A stretch of DNA of 64,000 nt from Cercospora beticola (lineage: Eukaryota > Ascomycota > Dothideomycetes > Mycosphaerellales > Mycosphaerellaceae), in assembly GCF_033473495.1 (NCBI RefSeq), contig NC_088940.1, positions 186,001-250,000 on the forward strand, written 5' to 3'. Under the pieces are notes generated by a model, which did not search any database, was not told where the DNA came from, and saw nothing but the letters and a program-made list of their open reading frames with translations. Shown one piece after another: positions 47,509 to 58,770 of this stretch; the stretch's first letter is position 1; every line of letters starts with the position of its first letter. The position numbers and the translations under genes are program-made.

Positions 47509-48096
47509 TGTCTTCGTCAGCGCTTGGAGTTGGAGGTATGAGGAATATTGAAGCCTTCACGAACGCAGTTTGTATTTTCGCTCGCAGAGCAGTGGCACGG
47601 CACGCGGCTCCTGGTCGAGTTTGTACCAACAGTCGATGACACAATGTAGCTTCTACACAGTATACAGTTACCCGTATACCACGCACAGCTGTATACTTAC
47701 GATGTTGTTCTTTTCAACTGCACAAATTATTGCAGCGCGCAGCGTGACGCGACCTCACAAGCTTTCGGCATGTGGGCTTGTGGGCGCGACCTCGGAATCA
47801 AGCTCACCTCCGGGAAGCGGCAACTCCTCCATCGACCCATTGCATCGGGCACTTTCGCAACAATCAACCGCCTGGACACTTCTTGTGCACCCGTACCTTG
47901 CATTGTGTTTGCCCACGCCGTGCCATCGCTGGATTCAGGACCATCAATCGCTCAGTTTGCAGTCGCCACACCTGGCCAACGAGGCCCATTCTCAACAGAA
48001 CTCGTCATAGACCACGACGATGTCGCTTTTTCGCCGAGCACAACGATAACGCCCAACACCGACCACAATCCGTCCTGCGAGTGACTTATCACCGCC
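47509..48096. other. Intergenic, no gene seen
   Basis: About 590 bases of terminator and promoter for the flanking co-directional genes. The C-rich small frames at 47772-48096 run into the MDL1 leader and are not supported. Confidence 0.45.
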
Positions 48097-50636
48097 ATGG
48101 CCATGCGCGGGCCACAACTCGCGTGTCGCGCCTGGGACAGTCTTGGGAACGGTGCCCTGTTTACTCACAGAATACGGAGCGAAGTCGCCAACCGAGCAAT
48201 TCACACCCGGACGACAACATCCGCCTTCCACAGGACGAGCATAGCACAGCAATTGCGATGTCTGTCCATCCAGCGCAGCACACAGCCTGCAAGGCTGACA
48301 ACGACATCTCTGATCTCGCAGACGGCACGCATACATCCCGCCCGGTCTTTACGGACGACGCCTTCACAAAATGAGTCTCTGAACGTGGTTCAGCATGGCA
48401 ATAAAGAGACAGCGTACAAGAACACGATCAATAAGAAGAGCAGTGATCCTACTGAAGTCGAGGAGGAGGATGAATCTGTGACTTTCAAGAAGTCTGCAAA
48501 AGCTGCACAGGCGTCACAAATTAATCTCAGCGCCAAATTGTCGAGTTACGGCAAAGATGGTGAGGGAAAGACCGGTGGCTCACGAGGCGAGGTCTGGAGA
48601 TTGCTCAGGATTGCCAAACCGGAAGTCAAGTCGCTGAGCATCGCATTCGTTTTGCTCTTGATAAGCAGCGGTGTTACCATGGCAGTCCCCTTCAGTATTG
48701 GCAAGATCTTGGACTCAGCGACCCAGGAAGAAGGCATTGTTTTTGGCCTCAAACTGGAACACTTTGTTGGTGCCATGGCCGCGATCCTCATGACGGGTGC
48801 CGCGGCGAACTACGGTCGTATCGTGATCCTACGTATCGTCGGCGAGCGTGTTGTTACGAAATTGCGAAGCTCGCTTTTCCGACGTACGTTTGTGCAAAAT
48901 GCCGAATTCTTCGATGCCAATCGCGTGGGAGATTTGATCAGCAGATTGGGTAGCGATACTATCATTGTTGGCAAGTCAATCACCCAGAACGTTTCGGATG
49001 GACTGCGATCGATTGTTTCAGCTACAGCGGCGCTCACCATGATGGCTTACATGAGCGTCAAGTTGATGGGAGTGCTCGCGATTGCATTCCCGCCAGTGGC
49101 CATTGGTGCCTTCTTGTACGGACGAGCGATTCGAAATTTGTCAAGAAGAATACAAAAGAATTTGGGAACACTGACCAAGATTGCGGAAGAACGATTGGGC
49201 AACGTACGGACCAGCCAGGCTTTTGCTGGAGAGTTGCAGGAAGTCAATCGCTATAACACGCAAGTGCGAAAGATCTTTGGACTGGGGCGGAAGGAGGCAT
49301 TCATTTCAGCAGCCTTCTTCTCGGCTTCTGGTTTTATGGGCAATGCTACTTTCCTGGCGCTGTTGTATATCGGCAGTGGTATGGTGAGGCAAGGCGCGAT
49401 GAGTGTTGGTGACTTGACGACCTTCTTGATGTACACCGGCTACGCAGGTAGCAGTGTGTTTGGTCTGTCGAGCTTTTACTCCGAGCTGATGAAGGGCGTG
49501 GGAGCGGCGAGTCGACTTTTTGAGCTTCAAGACCGTGAGCCGACGATCAGCCCGACGAAAGGTGACATGGTGCGCAGTGCTCGCGGCATGATCGAGTTCA
49601 AGGATGTCGCATTCGCATATCCAACTCGACCAGCAGTTTCCATCTTCGAGGGCCTGAACTTTCAGATTCCTCAGGGAAGCAATGTCGCCATTGTCGCGCC
49701 GTCAGGAGCTGGCAAGTCCACCGTTGCCAGCCTGATCATGCGTTTCTACTCGCCTACAAGGGGAACTATTACCATCGCTGGCCGAGACATCAACACACTT
49801 AATGCCAAGCAACTGCGACGCAAGATTGGATACGTGGGACAGGAGCCAGTACTATTCTCCGGAACGATTGCGGAAAATATCGCATACGGCAGGCCGTTGG
49901 CCTCGAGGGCTGAAATTGTTGCAGCTGCGCGTCAAGCCAATTGCAACTTTATCAGCGACTTTGTGAGTATTGAAGAGCTTTTCGTATCGAACTATGCTAA
50001 CCATGTGTACAGCCCGACGGCCTTGAAACGTTCTGTGGTGCACGCGGCACGCAACTCTCTGGTGGTCAGAAGCAACGCATCGCCATCGCTCGTGCTTTGT
50101 TGAAGAAGCCTGACATCCTCATCTTGGACGAGGCAACTTCAGCTTTGGACGCCGAATCCGAGACACTCGTCAACGAAGCTCTTCAATCCCTGCTACGAGG
50201 CGACAATACGACCATTTCCATCGCTCATAGGCTGTCCACGATTCAACGCTCAGACACCATCATCTGCATTGGATCTGATGGCAAAGTAGCTCAGATGGGC
50301 TCTTACCGCGAGCTCGCGGCCGACAAGAACGGAGCTTTCGCGAAATTGATGGAATGGCAAATGAGTGGCCCACCCAAGCGCAAGGAAGAAGCCGAGGGTC
50401 ATGAGGAATTAACTGAAGAGGAGCGCATGAGATTGAGAATGCAAGAACACGACAAAGAGAAAGGCAGAGAAACACCAGAGGAAGAAGAGGAGAGAGAGCG
50501 CAGCAGTGAGGAAGAGGCTGAGTGGGAGAAGGTGAAAGTCAAGGATGGCAATCAGTCTGCTGCGGAGAATCCAGTCGAGAAGGCTGGACTGAGAGATGGT
50601 GGTTTCTCGCATCGCAAAGGGTATGGGAATGAGTAA
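48097..50636 (+). CDS. MDL1: Mitochondrial ABC half-transporter (Mdl1/ABCB10-like)
   Basis: Inner-membrane ABC exporter, in yeast linked to peptide export. Exons 48097-49962 and 50013-50636 (50-base intron) give 829 residues. The first 120 residues are rich in Arg, Ser and Thr without acidic residues, a mitochondrial presequence. The transmembrane domain (about 175-460) precedes an ATPase domain. Walker A is APSGAGKST at 534-542, the signature LSGGQ at 637-641, Walker B ILILDE at 657-662 and the switch His at 694. Walker A begins with Ala where Gly is usual. The C-terminus adds an unusual run of Glu/Lys/Arg of about 100 residues. Confidence 0.92.
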
Positions 50637-51583
50637 GACCCAATTAAGATGCGGTGAGCATTAAAGAAAATGAGGGGCGGGAAGTCTTGGGTGGCATTAT
50701 CAGAGATACCTCTTTGCTCTCGGATCAGACGGGGATGGTGGTGCGGCGTGCATGATCCGATGTGATCACCTTTTGTTAGAATCGTTGTACAAAGACACAA
50801 ATCAAGAACTACACTTTCATCGTAGAGCAAAGACAATTGAACGATCTCAGATCGCACTTCTGCGATCAATCTCCTGCTTGCTCTGGTGTGCTTGGATATC
50901 TTCTGCCGTATTGCCGGTTTCTCACATGAGGCCCTATGCTCGCAAACCACGAAAGGCGCCAAAGACCAAAGTTGAAGTATGTTTGGCGCTATGAGCATTG
51001 CTTGGGCGTTGTCCATGATGTCGGGACTTCTTCTGCCTGCGATCTCCATTGACCTCTCAGGATGGGATTCGTTCGTATTTGTTCTCTCGGCGTTCAGCTT
51101 CGTCATGGCGGTGGTTGTGGCTTCTATGCAATGCGCTTTTGAAGCAACTGCTGGTCTCTCCTTCGAAGCTGCCAAAAGAGTCGATCAATTCATGTATGGA
51201 ACTGCCAAGACATCTCACCCTTGGCACACTTCTCATCTCACCTTGCTGAGTTTCTTGACCTTCGAAGTATCGTCGCGGATAACGAGACATGATCCAAGGT
51301 CATGGTATGCGCATTCCTTCCATAGCCAGAGGGTGCATCTCCAGCGAGCTCTTCTTGCGTTGGCTTGTACGATCAAAGTACCACCGTAGCAATACTGTGT
51401 CTGCCTTGTCTCAGCGGTAGCAGGGATACCACATTGACAACCAATTCCACTATTCCTCTGGATCAATCTAAGTTGTGGAAACATCAGTTGGACTTTCTTT
51501 GACCGTGAACTTTGTGCAATCATGCTGCGAATTCGATTCTTCTAATGCATAGGTTGGTGGTCAGGCGTTTCCATCCGACCTCC
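50637..51583. other. Convergent intergenic region
   Basis: About 950 bases between two 3' ends. The only frame of note is the possible small membrane protein at 50979-51389, described separately. Confidence 0.4.
50979..51389 (+). CDS. Possible small membrane protein (unproven ORF)
   Basis: An ATG-started frame of 136 residues. Its first half has two strongly hydrophobic segments (about 5-24 and 31-50: FVFVLSAFSFVMAVVVASM) followed by a polar loop. The second half looks random. It lies between two convergent genes, and the antisense frame is also open. No family recognised. Confidence 0.2.
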   Translation: MFGAMSIAWALSMMSGLLLPAISIDLSGWDSFVFVLSAFSFVMAVVVASMQCAFEATAGLSFEAAKRVDQFMYGTAKTSHPWHTSHLTLLSFLTFEVSSRITRHDPRSWYAHSFHSQRVHLQRALLALACTIKVPP

Positions 51584-54422
51584 CTACCTCCCAGCCTCAT
51601 TGAACTTCCGCGTCTTCCAGGTATCTTCACTGAGCGTCGTTACGAAGTCCATCGTCATCTCGTGCACGGCTTCCAAATCGTCGAATGTCAAAACTCCCTT
51701 CAACTTCTCCTCGTTATCACTCCTGTGATTTGCCAAAGCCATGGCACTCGCTACAATGTTTCGTATCTGACGTCCATTGATCTTGCCTCTTCTGCACAAT
51801 ATTTCCAGGTTCCTTTCGAGCTTCTTGGGCTCTTTGAGTTCGCGATCGAGTTTTGACTTGGGAATCTTGTCTATCAGATTGCGATAGATGGCGGACTTTT
51901 GCTCGGTGCTGAGGTCGTCATATTGGATAGCGAGATGCATGCGAGATTGTACCGCAACATCAAACGAACGGATTCGATTCGTCGTGAGGATGATGATGCC
52001 CTCGTAGTACTCCAGGCAGCGAAGGAGAACGCTGACGAGGGCATTGCGATTCGGGTTCTCCGTTCGTTCGCGTGCCTCAAGAAAGACGTCGGCTTCATCC
52101 ATCAGGAGTATTGCTTCCCAGCGGGCGGCGTCGCTGAAGATGTCGCTGAGACGTGCTTCTGCATCTGCGGCATCGGTGCCAACTTCTGCCACCGAGACCA
52201 CAACAAGTGGACGGCCTGTGGCAAGGGCAATGGCCTCAGCAGTCAAAGTCTTGCCCACCCCTGGGGCTCCGTGAAGCAGTATCGCCAAGCCCTTGCCCTT
52301 GTCTTCGACGATGTCGAACGTCTCTGGCATCGAATGTCTGCTGTTCGGTTGACTCCGCCGCTTCCTAGACGACTCATGATTAGTGATGAAAGCCATCAGA
52401 GTTTCCTTGTACTTGGAGTCCAGTTGTAGCTCTTTCTGAAAGTAGTGCCCGCTTTCTGCGCTGTTCTCAGAGTTGCTAATATCTTTGATCCGGAACTGTG
52501 CCCACAATCGTTGCCTGAGTGCGTACCCAAGCACTTTGGGTGGGCACATTCTCAGTCGTTCTTCACTTTCCTGGAACGACTCTACTTGGTGTCGAAGATC
52601 GTCCGTGGGCTGGACTTTCCACTGCAGCGCGACACTGCTTTGACAAGCGCGGCTGTCTCGGGAATTAGCTCAGGAGTCAAATAGAATCTGTGTAACTTAC
52701 CATGCACAATCGAGCTCGAGGAGCGCCCAGCCGTCAACACGGCCAAGAGGAGGATTCATGTATGCCACTGGATTCCTCTTCGATCGCTGGAATGAATAGT
52801 TGTCGACTATGATCTTCCCTCTGATGTCTGGCGTCAATGATTTGATGCCTATCTTGTTGTCTTCCTCGTCGTCTGAATGTGATGCGGCTGTTTCGGTGTC
52901 ATCGCGACCAGATGCCATGCCAGCAAAAGCTGACTGGGCGTTGACCTGTGTAATGGCGGTGCCATAATAGGATCGCTGGCTCTCCTTTGTATCCGCTACA
53001 GCTAGCTCAATGAACCGGCGTCCGCGATCAAGTAATTCCTGCTGCAGAGCACTATCGTCCCGCTGTCGATCTGAGTTGCGATAGAAGCGGGTGGGGAAAA
53101 TTTCAAGCATGTCTATTGATCGTTCTCCTTCGAACTTTTTGATTTCCATTGTGTAATAGTATCGATCGACTTTAACGCCATCGCAGTCGAAGCCGAACAA
53201 GTAGAGCTTTGTTGTCTTGGGCTTGTGCGGAATCTCATGCGACTCAGGTGGAGTTGTGGCGCAATACCACACTTCAAACATTTGGATATCTGGAAATGTT
53301 GGGGCCAGCGGTTTTGCGTAGACTCGCTCCCCCATAGGGAAAAGACTCCAAAGGTGCTCGTACTTGATCGTTCCCGCATTCTCGATATTTTCACGAGTCT
53401 TGAAATACGGCTCCATTGACGATGACTTTTTGACAAGGCCCAGTAGTTGCTTCAAGTCCTCTCGAGCCTCTGCTCGTGCTGGTGAGTCTGATTCACGGGG
53501 CTCGCAGGCCTTCAAAAAGTCATCGTGGTACCAGGCGAAGTCCAGGAATGGCGACTTCAGCTCAAGCTTTTCATCATGCTGAAAATTGACAGGGTCTCGA
53601 TGTCGGCTACATTCTAGGAATAGCTTGCGGAGTTCTGCTGACTTGATCTCTATGGCTTCGTGCTTCAGCTTTCTCTCGTTGTCGCGGTCCATGACTTTTC
53701 GGAATGTTGTCACTTTCGTCTGACTTTTGTCTTCCTTGGAGTCAACATTACCCGCTTTCAGGGTTTCATAATCGTTAGTGACCTCGTTCCACTAGGCCTT
53801 GTTAGAAGAGGTATAGAGGCAGCAGGCAGTGATGGCCACGCACCTTGGATATGACACTGCGCACGCGGCTACCATCATCGGCATTGCTGTCTTCGGCCTT
53901 CTTTTCTTCGCCTTTCGTAACCTCATCTTTGCTGTTCCCGCTCTGTTTCTCAGAAGTCTTCGTTATGTCTCCATTGGTCTTGCTCTGTAGAGCCCGGTCA
54001 GATTTACTTCAACATTTCGAAAAAGTTCGCACCTCATCTGACTTGCTCGCTTCAGCGCCAGCAGTTGCACTTTCCTCCTCACTCTTATCTTTCAACGGCT
54101 CCTCCGACTCGATCTTCTTGTCAATAGTATCAGTCTTCGACTCGTCACTCTAAGCCGAGGTCAGTGTGATGTATCAGCGAATCCCTCTGCGCTCATTTTC
54201 ATCCACCTTTTCTGCGGGGTTTGTCACACCCTTCTCGATCACAGCCTCAAGTTGAGCAATACGCTGCTCGAGTAATCGCATATAGGTGTACTCCAGACTC
54301 GACTTGCTCTCAGCCGGTGTACCCTGCAACCAATCCACATCAGCTTCATGAAGTGCAACTTCGTTATGGATCGAAAGTCATACAGCTTGAGCACCAACTG
54401 AGCGGTTTGTAGGCGTCATCAT
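51584..54422 (-). CDS. DUF7025-AAA ATPase (fungal), possibly with a nonsense codon near the 5' end
   Basis: AAA+ ATPase of unknown cellular role, frequent in filamentous fungi. Exons are (54422 or 54281)-54207, 54149-54033, 53984-53844, 53791-52701 and 52652-51584; joins keep the frame throughout. From ATG 54281 the product has 830 residues. The N-terminal part has a coiled-coil (LLEQRIAQLEAVIEK) and a Lys/Glu/Ser-rich linker. DUF7025 lies at about 200-400 (LWSLFPMGERVYAK). Walker A is GAPGVGKT at about 603-610, Walker B ILLMDEAD at about 656-663, and LTTNRIRSFDVAVQSR carries sensor/Arg-finger residues. The frame continues upstream to ATGs at 54422 and 54419, but an in-frame TGA at 54378-54380 interrupts it; either translation starts at 54281 or the gene carries a nonsense change. 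Confidence 0.85.
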
Positions 54423-55059
54423 GCCCTGATCGCCCTAGTCACAGTGCAGTCGAGAAGCAGAGTGAAAGTTCATTTGAGAGCTGAGGCGGTTTATGAGTCC
54501 CTTCTGTCAAGCGATCCTGCTGCTACGCGAGCTCCACTTTCATGCTCAAGCTCGCTTCGTGAGGCTGAAGATTGTGCAACCGGTTCGCTTGTAGACTGCT
54601 AAATACGTGTTCGGGGCACTGCGGGCGCCTCGAGTGGCGAAGCCGTTGCTGTCAAGTGCTGCATGCTTGTTTGGTGTGCAAGAGCAAGAAATGCTGTGTA
54701 AATTCGCAACATGGTAGGCCATAGGCCGGGCGAGAAGTATGTTGTGGAGCCGAACACCCGCTCAGGTTGATATCAATGGTTGCTTGTGAGCGTCGTCATC
54801 AGCATGGCGCAACAATAGACACGCAGGAGCGAGTAATCACCACTGTGCATGGACGCGCCACGCCATATGCAGGTAATCTCTGCACGCTCCGTCCTCTAGG
54901 ATGCTTGCTTCTCACAACAGCGAGGACGGCTGCACAGCCGCGGGGAGTCGAGAGCTCGTTCACGAAGCAGCAGCTGCGTGTCGTCCTGATCCACATAAGG
55001 TCCGGACATTTTCTAGAGCTTCTTATCTAGCTTTTCATCACTCTGGACAGAGGCGCAAT
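54423..55059. promoter_or_regulatory. Divergent intergenic region (AAA ATPase / STAND-like)
   Basis: 640 bases between divergently transcribed genes. No gene or repeat recognised. Promoter function inferred from layout. Confidence 0.4.
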
Positions 55060-56837
55060 ATGCCGTCGCCGCCAAGCACTGCACAATGCTGGTTCACAAA
55101 TCAGTCGCAGCGAGAACGGTACGCTTTCCCTGACGATGATACTAAGGCTCTTGCTTCCCACTCAACTGACTCTATCGTCTCAGATGTTTCCGCGAGGCCA
55201 ACGGCCTCTGGGACGATCGAGAAGCTTGGACCAAGGAAACGCTGGGCGATATGAAAGACTCCAGATTCTCCTCGCGCGAGACTTTAGTGCCGCTGACGAG
55301 AAAGAGCTCCAGCCTGGAAATCATTTACTCGTCTTCAAAGGACGACCTGGACTCTCAAATCATATCGCTCGATCCTGAAGAATTCGGTCCCGAAAACGAT
55401 CTTGCCAAACGCACGGAGCAGCAGCTTCTCATCGCTACTTCAAGCATGTCTCAATGGCGTGCGAGGAGGAAGAGCGGTACAGGTCGAAAGATTGCAACAG
55501 GAGTGCAAGGATTTCTGGTGACGTTCTCGGATTTTCTGGAAAGCTTCTCAGGTATCGTAGAAATCGTGAAAGCCGCCGATCAGCAATATGGTGGCTTTGC
55601 CTATGGTACACTGTCAGTACTTCTCAGTGTAGTAGTGCACAAAGACAAGCGGGAGAACGATATTGAGGACGCTCTTGAAGAGCTGACTTATGCAATCCCG
55701 CGACTGGCTATGCTTCGCAGTCTACAACCAAGCGACAGACTGCAAGACTTGATCGCAGACGTTTTCGGCCTCGTGGTGAAGTTTGCCAGAGAGACGACAG
55801 ACTACTTCTCCTCGCGTCGACAAAGGTGGAAAGACGCAGTGTCGCCGGGAAAGGTCAAAATGCAGACCATGTCCCGTATCCGGAGACAATTGGGCCAAGT
55901 CAAGCAGGAAAGTGACACGCTCCTGCTCCAAGACATTAGCAAGATGAAACAGACGATTGATGACATGAGTGTGCGGCTGCGTTCAACGCAGTCAATCGCA
56001 TTGGCACACAGGAGTTCAGCCGATGGTGAATACCTAGCCAGTATCCGGAGAATACTGGGGATCAAAGTCGAGGAACCGTATACTTTCAACACGGACTTGG
56101 AAAGGTACAAGGCCATTCTCGGAAGAGCGTTCCACAATCGGCGAGCAATTATTCGAGCACCAATGGAGACATCGCTGGACCTGCTCGCTGAAGATTCTGA
56201 TTTTGCGCGATGGTTGACGCAACAGGAGTCAAGCTTGCTGCTCGTCGGCGGGCAGAACTGGCATCGCTTCGACTCCAAAGATCTGATCTGGTTGTCAGAA
56301 GGCTGCGTCTTATTGGCAGAGTCCTTGCGAACTCAGCTCTCGGACACGCAGAAAGTGGCTTGGTTCTTGTGTCAGACGGACTGGACAATGACAGATCGCA
56401 AGAAATGCTCGATCCAAGACCTTTTGGCCAGTTTGATATATCAAATTGTGTTGATGCATTCAGACAAGCTGCGAGACTATCACGATCAGGTTCAAAGAGT
56501 GGTGGAGGGGTCCGACTGGCGTAGTGACTCGGGCGAGAAGGCATTCGGTGCTTTTTCTGGCCTTCTTGCCAATATCCTCGGGCACTTCGACGATGCATTC
56601 TACTTGACCATTATAATAGATCGCCTCGATCAGTGTCGGTGGCAAGATGAACCTGAGCAAGAAGGCTGGAATATGCGCTTCGCTATAGAGGGGTTTCTGG
56701 AAGCAATGGAAGCAGTTCGATGCTGTGTCAAGGTCATGGTTGTCGTTGACACAGCAGCGGCGATGCAGTTGTCAAGCTATGGTTCACGGAAGAGACTGAT
56801 CATGAAGCCAAATTGGCGGCAAGAGGCGCGTCGTTGA
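55060..56837 (+). CDS. DUF7708-type STAND/NLR-like protein, apparently short
   Basis: Resembles the N-terminal half of fungal NLR/STAND proteins. Exon 1 (55060-55118) and exon 2 (55184-56837), joined over a 65-base intron, give 570 residues. Exon 1 is new coding sequence missed if the start is placed at ATG 55251; the join makes RCFREANGLWDDREAW. Residues about 110-215 fit DUF7708 (GFLVTFSDFLESFSGIVEI, GGFAYGTLSVLLSV). A helical linker follows. The place of a P-loop reads LLLVGGQNWHRFDSKD without GxxGxGKS. A hydrophobic strand ending in Asp (LTIIIDRLDQC) resembles Walker B. No C-terminal WD40, ankyrin or TPR repeats follow before the stop. It may be a non-NTPase member or an eroded gene. Confidence 0.7.
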
Positions 56838-57155
56838 TGACGGTTTAGACTTCACCTCTTCAACATCCAAGTCCGTTGAGTCGTAGCTCGTTTCGTGAGC
56901 CTCATCCTTAGTTTTCCAGCACTAGCGTACCAGACATTGGGGTCTCCTGGGAAAGCAAGGTTCTGCCTATTGGCCTTTCAAACGATCTTGGGAGGCTGCA
57001 GCATCCAGATAAATACAGGTTGATACAGTTGAGACAACTCTTCCATCATTTCGGCTGCTGCATCCTTGAAAGCGTAATTGGTCCTTACGAGAGCATGATA
57101 TTGTATTCATTTTCGCTTGGAAAGAATTAGCCACTCGCCGATGTGTTGACACTCC
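56838..57155. other. Convergent intergenic region
   Basis: 318 bases between two 3' ends; no continuation of the STAND-like frame with repeats was found here. Confidence 0.5.
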
Positions 57156-58247
57156 CTAGCAAGTTACTTTTCGCGTAGGGTAAGCTACCGCACAAATCTC
57201 CGTCTTCCAGCGATTGTACCATACATCGGCCGACTCGATAATTGGGGCTTTAGGATGACCAAAGCACAAGAACCCAGTGACGCAGGCAGCGCTTCGCATC
57301 ATTCTCAGCAACCGGACGAGAAAGTCCTCGCATATCGCCACATAGTGCTCAGGGACGTTGCTCAAGAGAACTGTGCGAAGAACCTCAACAGCACCCTTAG
57401 AAGGCTCTTTGAAGCTCGTAATCTCCTTTCCGAGGGCCATGATCTGATGCATGGCAAGGAAAACAAGTGCCTTGCAATGGACCATGGATGCTTCCCACCC
57501 TCGCGTTTGGCAGGTGAAGACATTGATGATGGAGAGAGCGTCAACGAATGAAGAATCTTTTTCGACAAATTCCGAGTTCAGAGCTATGATCAATTGGCGA
57601 TGTAGTAGTCTCTCCAGCTCTCTTACTTCGTTCGTCATCTCGATGTGTGCATTTGGCACTGGATGCCAGTCCAAGTAGTGATGATTTTGGCCCCAGGGTC
57701 TGAACTTCACAAGCAGCTCTACCCCCAGTCTGACAACTTCCACGGGCGCAGCGAGGACATCGGCTGGAGATATTCCAGCAGCGTTATAACAAGCATTGGT
57801 GTTCCGGTGGAGTGGGTAACTCCGAGGCCTCAATTCTTTTCCACACAACACGCACTCGAGTGTGTCAGTGGTTTCCTGATGCTGCTCACGTACGTGGCGA
57901 TCCAGAATGTCTCGTCGTTTGAAGTCTTCGCGGCAACTTTTACATGTGTGTCTGCCATTGTGATGGACTGTCCTTCGGTGCCGATAGAGACTCTTCCGCT
58001 TTCCAAATGTTGAAGAACAGCCTGGTTCTGGGCATGAAATCCGGTTTCCGGTCCGAGCGGGTTCCGAATGAAATTCGAGGATTGCTGGCGCTCCACCTTG
58101 ATCTCTTCCAGCCGGGTCTTTCACATTCGGGATGCCAGTCAAAGCAAAAGCATTGTAGCCCACCAAAACGTTGCCAGAATCTCTTGGGTCAAAGTCGAAT
58201 GGGATCGAATGACGCGCAAGCGCTGAGGTAGAGTAGAGAGTGGACAT
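57156..58247 (-). CDS. C2H2 zinc-finger protein
   Basis: Probable nuclear regulator, single exon, 363 residues. Finger 1 has Cys72, Cys77, His90 and His95 (CPEPGCSSTFGKRKSLYRH). Finger 2 has Cys102, Cys105, His118 and His123. A third, degenerate finger has Cys132, Cys135, His147 and Cys153. The C-terminal 200 residues are helical without a family I recognise (HIEMTNEVRELERLLHRQL, LRMMRSAACVTGFLCFGHPK). Similar fungal proteins combine a few fingers with an uncharacterised helical domain. Targets are unknown. Confidence 0.8.
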   Translation of the reverse strand: MSTLYSTSALARHSIPFDFDPRDSGNVLVGYNAFALTGIPNVKDPAGRDQGGAPAILEFHSEPARTGNRISCPEPGCSSTFGKRKSLYRHRRTVHHNGRHTCKSCREDFKRRDILDRHVREQHQETTDTLECVLCGKELRPRSYPLHRNTNACYNAAGISPADVLAAPVEVVRLGVELLVKFRPWGQNHHYLDWHPVPNAHIEMTNEVRELERLLHRQLIIALNSEFVEKDSSFVDALSIINVFTCQTRGWEASMVHCKALVFLAMHQIMALGKEITSFKEPSKGAVEVLRTVLLSNVPEHYVAICEDFLVRLLRMMRSAACVTGFLCFGHPKAPIIESADVWYNRWKTEICAVAYPTRKVTC

Positions 58248-58770
58248 GAAAGGCCTTTATTGCGAGTGTGCTCGAGAAGGTTGTGTAAGGAAGTGGCCCG
58301 TTCAACAGACTCGTTCAGCGTGTCTTATGAGCCTCAGTAGTGCCTAGGTCATGAAAGGCTGCCGCAGCCGGCTCCAGCGCTGGCGTTGCCCGAGAATCCT
58401 TCAGCCTTGCTGCCAGTGATACCTGGTACTTGGTGAGCACCAGGCCTATGAGAGCTCGCTCACGTGGTGGTATTGCCTGAATGTGGCGCCAGAACGTGCC
58501 ATGACCATTTAGCCACGCCTAAATTTGAACATTCCACAAAGTTATTGGTGGCCTCGATCGTGCTGTGGCTGCAGGACATGCTCAGACTGTTTGGCCACTG
58601 TGATCTGGACTGTGTTGGCCTTGCGGGCGTCTACGTTCTGGGCCCTTTGCAAGTGCTGTTTTTGTTGGAGAGCATGCTCGAGAGGTAGTTGTGATACAGA
58701 GACCTGTTTGAGACACAGTTGCATTGTAACGACTGCATGCCAATCATCCGCGTGAACGAGCTCCCGCGGC
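58248..58770. other. Intergenic, no gene seen
   Basis: About 520 bases between the zinc-finger start and the RIO1 3' end (same strand). Nothing recognised. Confidence 0.5.
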
